Source: Candidatus Wallbacteria bacterium (GTDB lineage: Bacteria > Muiribacteriota > JAQTZZ01). Taken from it: a DNA stretch of 9,150 nt. The stretch covers positions 1-9,150 of the forward strand of contig JAQTRI010000123.1 of the NCBI GenBank assembly GCA_028711905.1. The letters run 5' to 3'. The number at the start of each line of letters is the position of its first letter. The stretch's first letter is position 1. Under the pieces are notes generated by a model. The model was not told the origin of the DNA. It was given only the letters and a program-made list of their open reading frames with translations, and searched no databases. Positions 6,715-9,150 of this stretch are shown one piece after another. The position numbers and the translations under genes are program-made.

Positions 6715-8406
6715 ATGAAGAACTTTGAAGATTGTTTTATTTTAGCGCTTGCATTTTTCGGACTGCTTTTCTCTGGATGTTCAGGCAATAAAATACAGCC
6801 TCAGAACTCTGGTGAGCCTTTACAACCAGCGATTGTCAAAAGTCAGGGACAGACTCCGGGTGATGATTTTGCGCTTTCCCCGGCTTACGGCGACACTATC
6901 ATAGAATCATCAATGTCAGACGCTGTAATCATCAATCCCCTGCTCAACCCGGACACCTCCTCAGGCAGGATCATCGGGCTGGTGTTCAATGGATTGGTCA
7001 GGACCAACGAAAATCTTGAGTTCGTGCCTGATCTTGCCGAAACATGGGAAGTTCTTTCCCAGGGTCTGCATCTCAGATTTCACTTAAAAAAAGGTGTGCG
7101 CTGGCACGATGGGGTTTCTTTCACCGCGCATGATGTTCTCTTTACTTATCAAAAAGTCATCGATGAAAACACCCAGACTTACGACGCGGAAAGCTTCACC
7201 CCTGTGCGCAGCGTTGAAGTGGAGGACGAGTTTACGGTCAGTGTTTACTACGACAAGCCTTTCGCGCCTGCGCTCAGCGCATGGACCATGGGGATTATTC
7301 CCCGGCATTTGTATCAGAATGAGGATATCAACACATCCAGGTACAATCTCTCGCCTGTCGGAACCGGACCCTTCCGTTTCACAGTCTGGACCCCGCAGGA
7401 GCAGATCATACTCGAAGCGAACGCCGATTATTTTTTAGGCCGTCCCTATACGGATCGCTTTATCTTTAAAACCATGCCTGACCCGAGCATGGCCTTCCTT
7501 TCACTCAAGCGCGAAGAAATCGATATGCTGGGCCTGACGCCAGACCAGTATGACAAACAAGCCCACGCTCCGGAGTTCATCAGTCGTTTCAATCTTTACA
7601 AATATGCCACCATGAATTACACATACATCGGATTCAATCTGCTCAAGCCCATGTTTCAGGACAAGCGCACCAGACAGGCGCTGGCCATGATCACTGACCG
7701 TCAGGGCATTATCGATGGTATTCTTTACGGACACGGCAAGCTCATTTCCGGGCCTTTTACCCCGGACCACTGGGCTTATGACAAATCCATCCAGCCTTAT
7801 CCCTTTGACCCGCAAAAAGCCAGGGAGCTCTTATCCGAAGCAGGATGGATAGACACAAACAACGATGGCGTATTAGATAAAGACGGAATTCCTTTTGAGC
7901 TGACCCTTACCACCAATCAGGGCAATGAGCCTCGCAAACTGGTAGCCAACCTGATTCAGCAGCAGTGGAAAGAAGCTGGAGTAAGGGTCAAACTCAGTTT
8001 CGTGGAGTGGAGCGTATTCATGGATGTGTGTGATTTCCGTACTTTTGATGCAGTAATTCTGGGATGGTCCCTGAGCGCAGAACCCGATCATTACGGCGCG
8101 TGGCATTCCTCCCAGATGCCGGACAAGGCCAATGGTATTGTGGGAGACAACTTCGTTTCATACAGCAATCCGGAAGTGGACCGCCTGATAGAAGAGGGCC
8201 GCACGACCTTTGACATGGAAAAGCGCAAGGCCGTTTACCACCGTTTCCACGCCATTCTTCATGATGAACAGCCCTATATTTTCCTGTATGTGGCTGATGC
8301 TCTCTCTGCAGTGCATAACCGCATCCATGGCATCAAGCCAGCCCCTGCCGGTATCAGATACAATTTCGAGTCGTGGTATGTTCCCAAAGAATTGAGAAAA
8401 TACTGA
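6715..8406 (+). CDS. ABC transporter substrate-binding lipoprotein, family 5 (peptide/nickel type), copy 2
   Basis: This 563-residue paralogue of the preceding gene lies 58 bases downstream. The lipoprotein signal runs from Met1 to lipobox FSGC with Cys22. A short polar linker (23-51) leads into the binding domain. The family-5 signature is at 124-144 (LKKGVRWHDG...AHDVLFTYQ). From LSPAYGD (54-60 in both) to the C-terminus the two proteins align with a single one-residue gap near residue 201. In one 30-residue block (VRVKLSF to ILGWS) 22 positions are identical. The acidic loop is DTNNDGVLDKDG, with Asn where copy 1 has Asp and Gly. AAGG eight bases before the ATG is a fair ribosome binding site, unlike copy 1. 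Likely role: peptide capture with a specificity different from copy 1. The linkers and the ligand-facing segments differ more than the framework. The stop codon is one base before the DUF697 gene. Confidence 0.93.
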   Translation: MKNFEDCFILALAFFGLLFSGCSGNKIQPQNSGEPLQPAIVKSQGQTPGDDFALSPAYGDTIIESSMSDAVIINPLLNPDTSSGRIIGLVFNGLVRTNENLEFVPDLAETWEVLSQGLHLRFHLKKGVRWHDGVSFTAHDVLFTYQKVIDENTQTYDAESFTPVRSVEVEDEFTVSVYYDKPFAPALSAWTMGIIPRHLYQNEDINTSRYNLSPVGTGPFRFTVWTPQEQIILEANADYFLGRPYTDRFIFKTMPDPSMAFLSLKREEIDMLGLTPDQYDKQAHAPEFISRFNLYKYATMNYTYIGFNLLKPMFQDKRTRQALAMITDRQGIIDGILYGHGKLISGPFTPDHWAYDKSIQPYPFDPQKARELLSEAGWIDTNNDGVLDKDGIPFELTLTTNQGNEPRKLVANLIQQQWKEAGVRVKLSFVEWSVFMDVCDFRTFDAVILGWSLSAEPDHYGAWHSSQMPDKANGIVGDNFVSYSNPEVDRLIEEGRTTFDMEKRKAVYHRFHAILHDEQPYIFLYVADALSAVHNRIHGIKPAPAGIRYNFESWYVPKELRKY

Positions 8407-8407
8407 A

Positions 8408-9150
8408 ATGGTCTCAGGAATACGCAACATTGCCTATATTTTTTCTCTGATCGCGCTTTTTCTGTTCACGCTGTTTCTTGTTAATCAGACAACCCAGCTT
8501 GTCACTCTGTGCGCCGCATTCAGCCCGGCACTTGCCAAAGCCTGCCTGTATGTCCTGCTCGCGATTTACCTGACCGGTATTTTTTCCGTAATCTGGATAC
8601 TGCGTGAACACCCTGAAATACCATCACCGCCTGAACGAGGGTCTGAAGATTACCCCCGTTTTCTGGCCTTGCTCGCTTCGCATCTGTCTTCCAATCCCCT
8701 TTTGAACGGTATCATGATCGATCCTGCAGATGAGGCCTCGGTCAAACTGGCGCTGGACCGTCTTGACGAACGCACAGCAGAGATTGTCAAGATGGAGGCT
8801 TCTACTGTTTTCTTAGTCACTGCGGTTTCCCAGAACGGGGTGTTTGATTCTCTGACTGTGCTGACAGTGCAGGTTCGCATGATATGGAAGCTGGCACACG
8901 CCTATCGTCACCGCCCGGGACTTAAGGATATGCTCTGCCTTTACGCTAATGTAGCCCTTTCGGCTTTCTTCTCGCGTCAGTTTGAGGATCTTGACACTAC
9001 CGAACACATCGACCCGGTTATTACAGCGGTAACCGCGGCAACGGTCGGCGAGATCCCGGGGCTGAAAGCCGCAGGAGCTCTCCTGGCCCGCTCGCTCTTA
9101 GACGGCACAGCCAATGCCTTCCTGACTCTGCGCGTAGGACTGATCTGCCA
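8408..9150 (+). CDS. DUF697/YcjF-like membrane protein (C-terminus beyond the window)
   Basis: The frame is open for 247 codons from the ATG at 8408 to the right edge. Two hydrophobic segments (about 8-25 and 43-65) look like a transmembrane hairpin, followed by a Pro/Glu-rich linker (69-80) and a mostly helical domain. Residues about 130-247 resemble the DUF697 part of YcjF-like proteins: SQNGVFDSLTVL (141-152), then RMIWKLAHAYRHRPG (157-171) and, near the edge, ANAFLTLRVGL (235-245). DUF697 proteins have no settled biochemical role and often occur beside, or fused to, YcjX- or Era-like GTPases. None is in view, although one could lie downstream. The start is one base after the stop of the second binding protein (TGA-A-ATG) with no strong ribosome binding site, which suggests translational coupling. 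The family assignment rests on motif recognition only. Confidence 0.78.
   Translation, partial: MVSGIRNIAYIFSLIALFLFTLFLVNQTTQLVTLCAAFSPALAKACLYVLLAIYLTGIFSVIWILREHPEIPSPPERGSEDYPRFLALLASHLSSNPLLNGIMIDPADEASVKLALDRLDERTAEIVKMEASTVFLVTAVSQNGVFDSLTVLTVQVRMIWKLAHAYRHRPGLKDMLCLYANVALSAFFSRQFEDLDTTEHIDPVITAVTAATVGEIPGLKAAGALLARSLLDGTANAFLTLRVGLIC

Overview
The window reads as a compact chromosomal stretch of a diderm-like bacterium with roughly balanced base composition. Five of its seven genes encode exported or membrane proteins. Four are predicted lipoproteins with a Cys at residue 21 or 22, and these include both ABC-transporter substrate-binding proteins. Lipidated family-5 binding proteins are usual in Gram-positives, spirochaetes and several deep-branching or candidate phyla, but less so in Proteobacteria, where most are soluble. 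With the many carboxypeptidase-regulatory-like repeats and a GAF/HD-GYP protein, this suggests a non-proteobacterial lineage. The phylum cannot be fixed from the sequence.

Left half, minus strand, transcribed right to left: a GAF + HD-GYP cyclic-di-GMP phosphodiesterase (2759-3916), a TPR lipoprotein (1922-2614), and a large lipoprotein (1-1925, running off the left edge). The large lipoprotein has five Ig-like CarboxypepD_reg repeats followed by a YVTN-type beta-propeller. The two lipoprotein genes overlap by ATGA with a strong ribosome binding site, so they are probably translationally coupled and may act together at the cell surface. A good sigma-70-like promoter precedes the HD-GYP gene. 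A weaker candidate lies before the TPR gene.

Right half, plus strand: an exported protein of unknown family (4014-4766), a 195-bp intergenic region with inverted and short tandem repeats, two paralogous family-5 substrate-binding lipoproteins in tandem (4962-6656 and 6715-8406), and a DUF697/YcjF-like membrane protein starting one base after the second binding protein (8408-9150, running off the right edge). The binding proteins would capture peptides or similar solutes outside the membrane, but no permease or ATPase gene is in the window.

No RNA gene, CRISPR array, insertion sequence or phage gene was seen. No gene-free stretch exceeds 200 bases. I see no clearly new system. The best leads are the coupled surface-lipoprotein pair, the binding-protein duplication linked to a DUF697 protein, the unknown exported protein, and the structured intergenic element.
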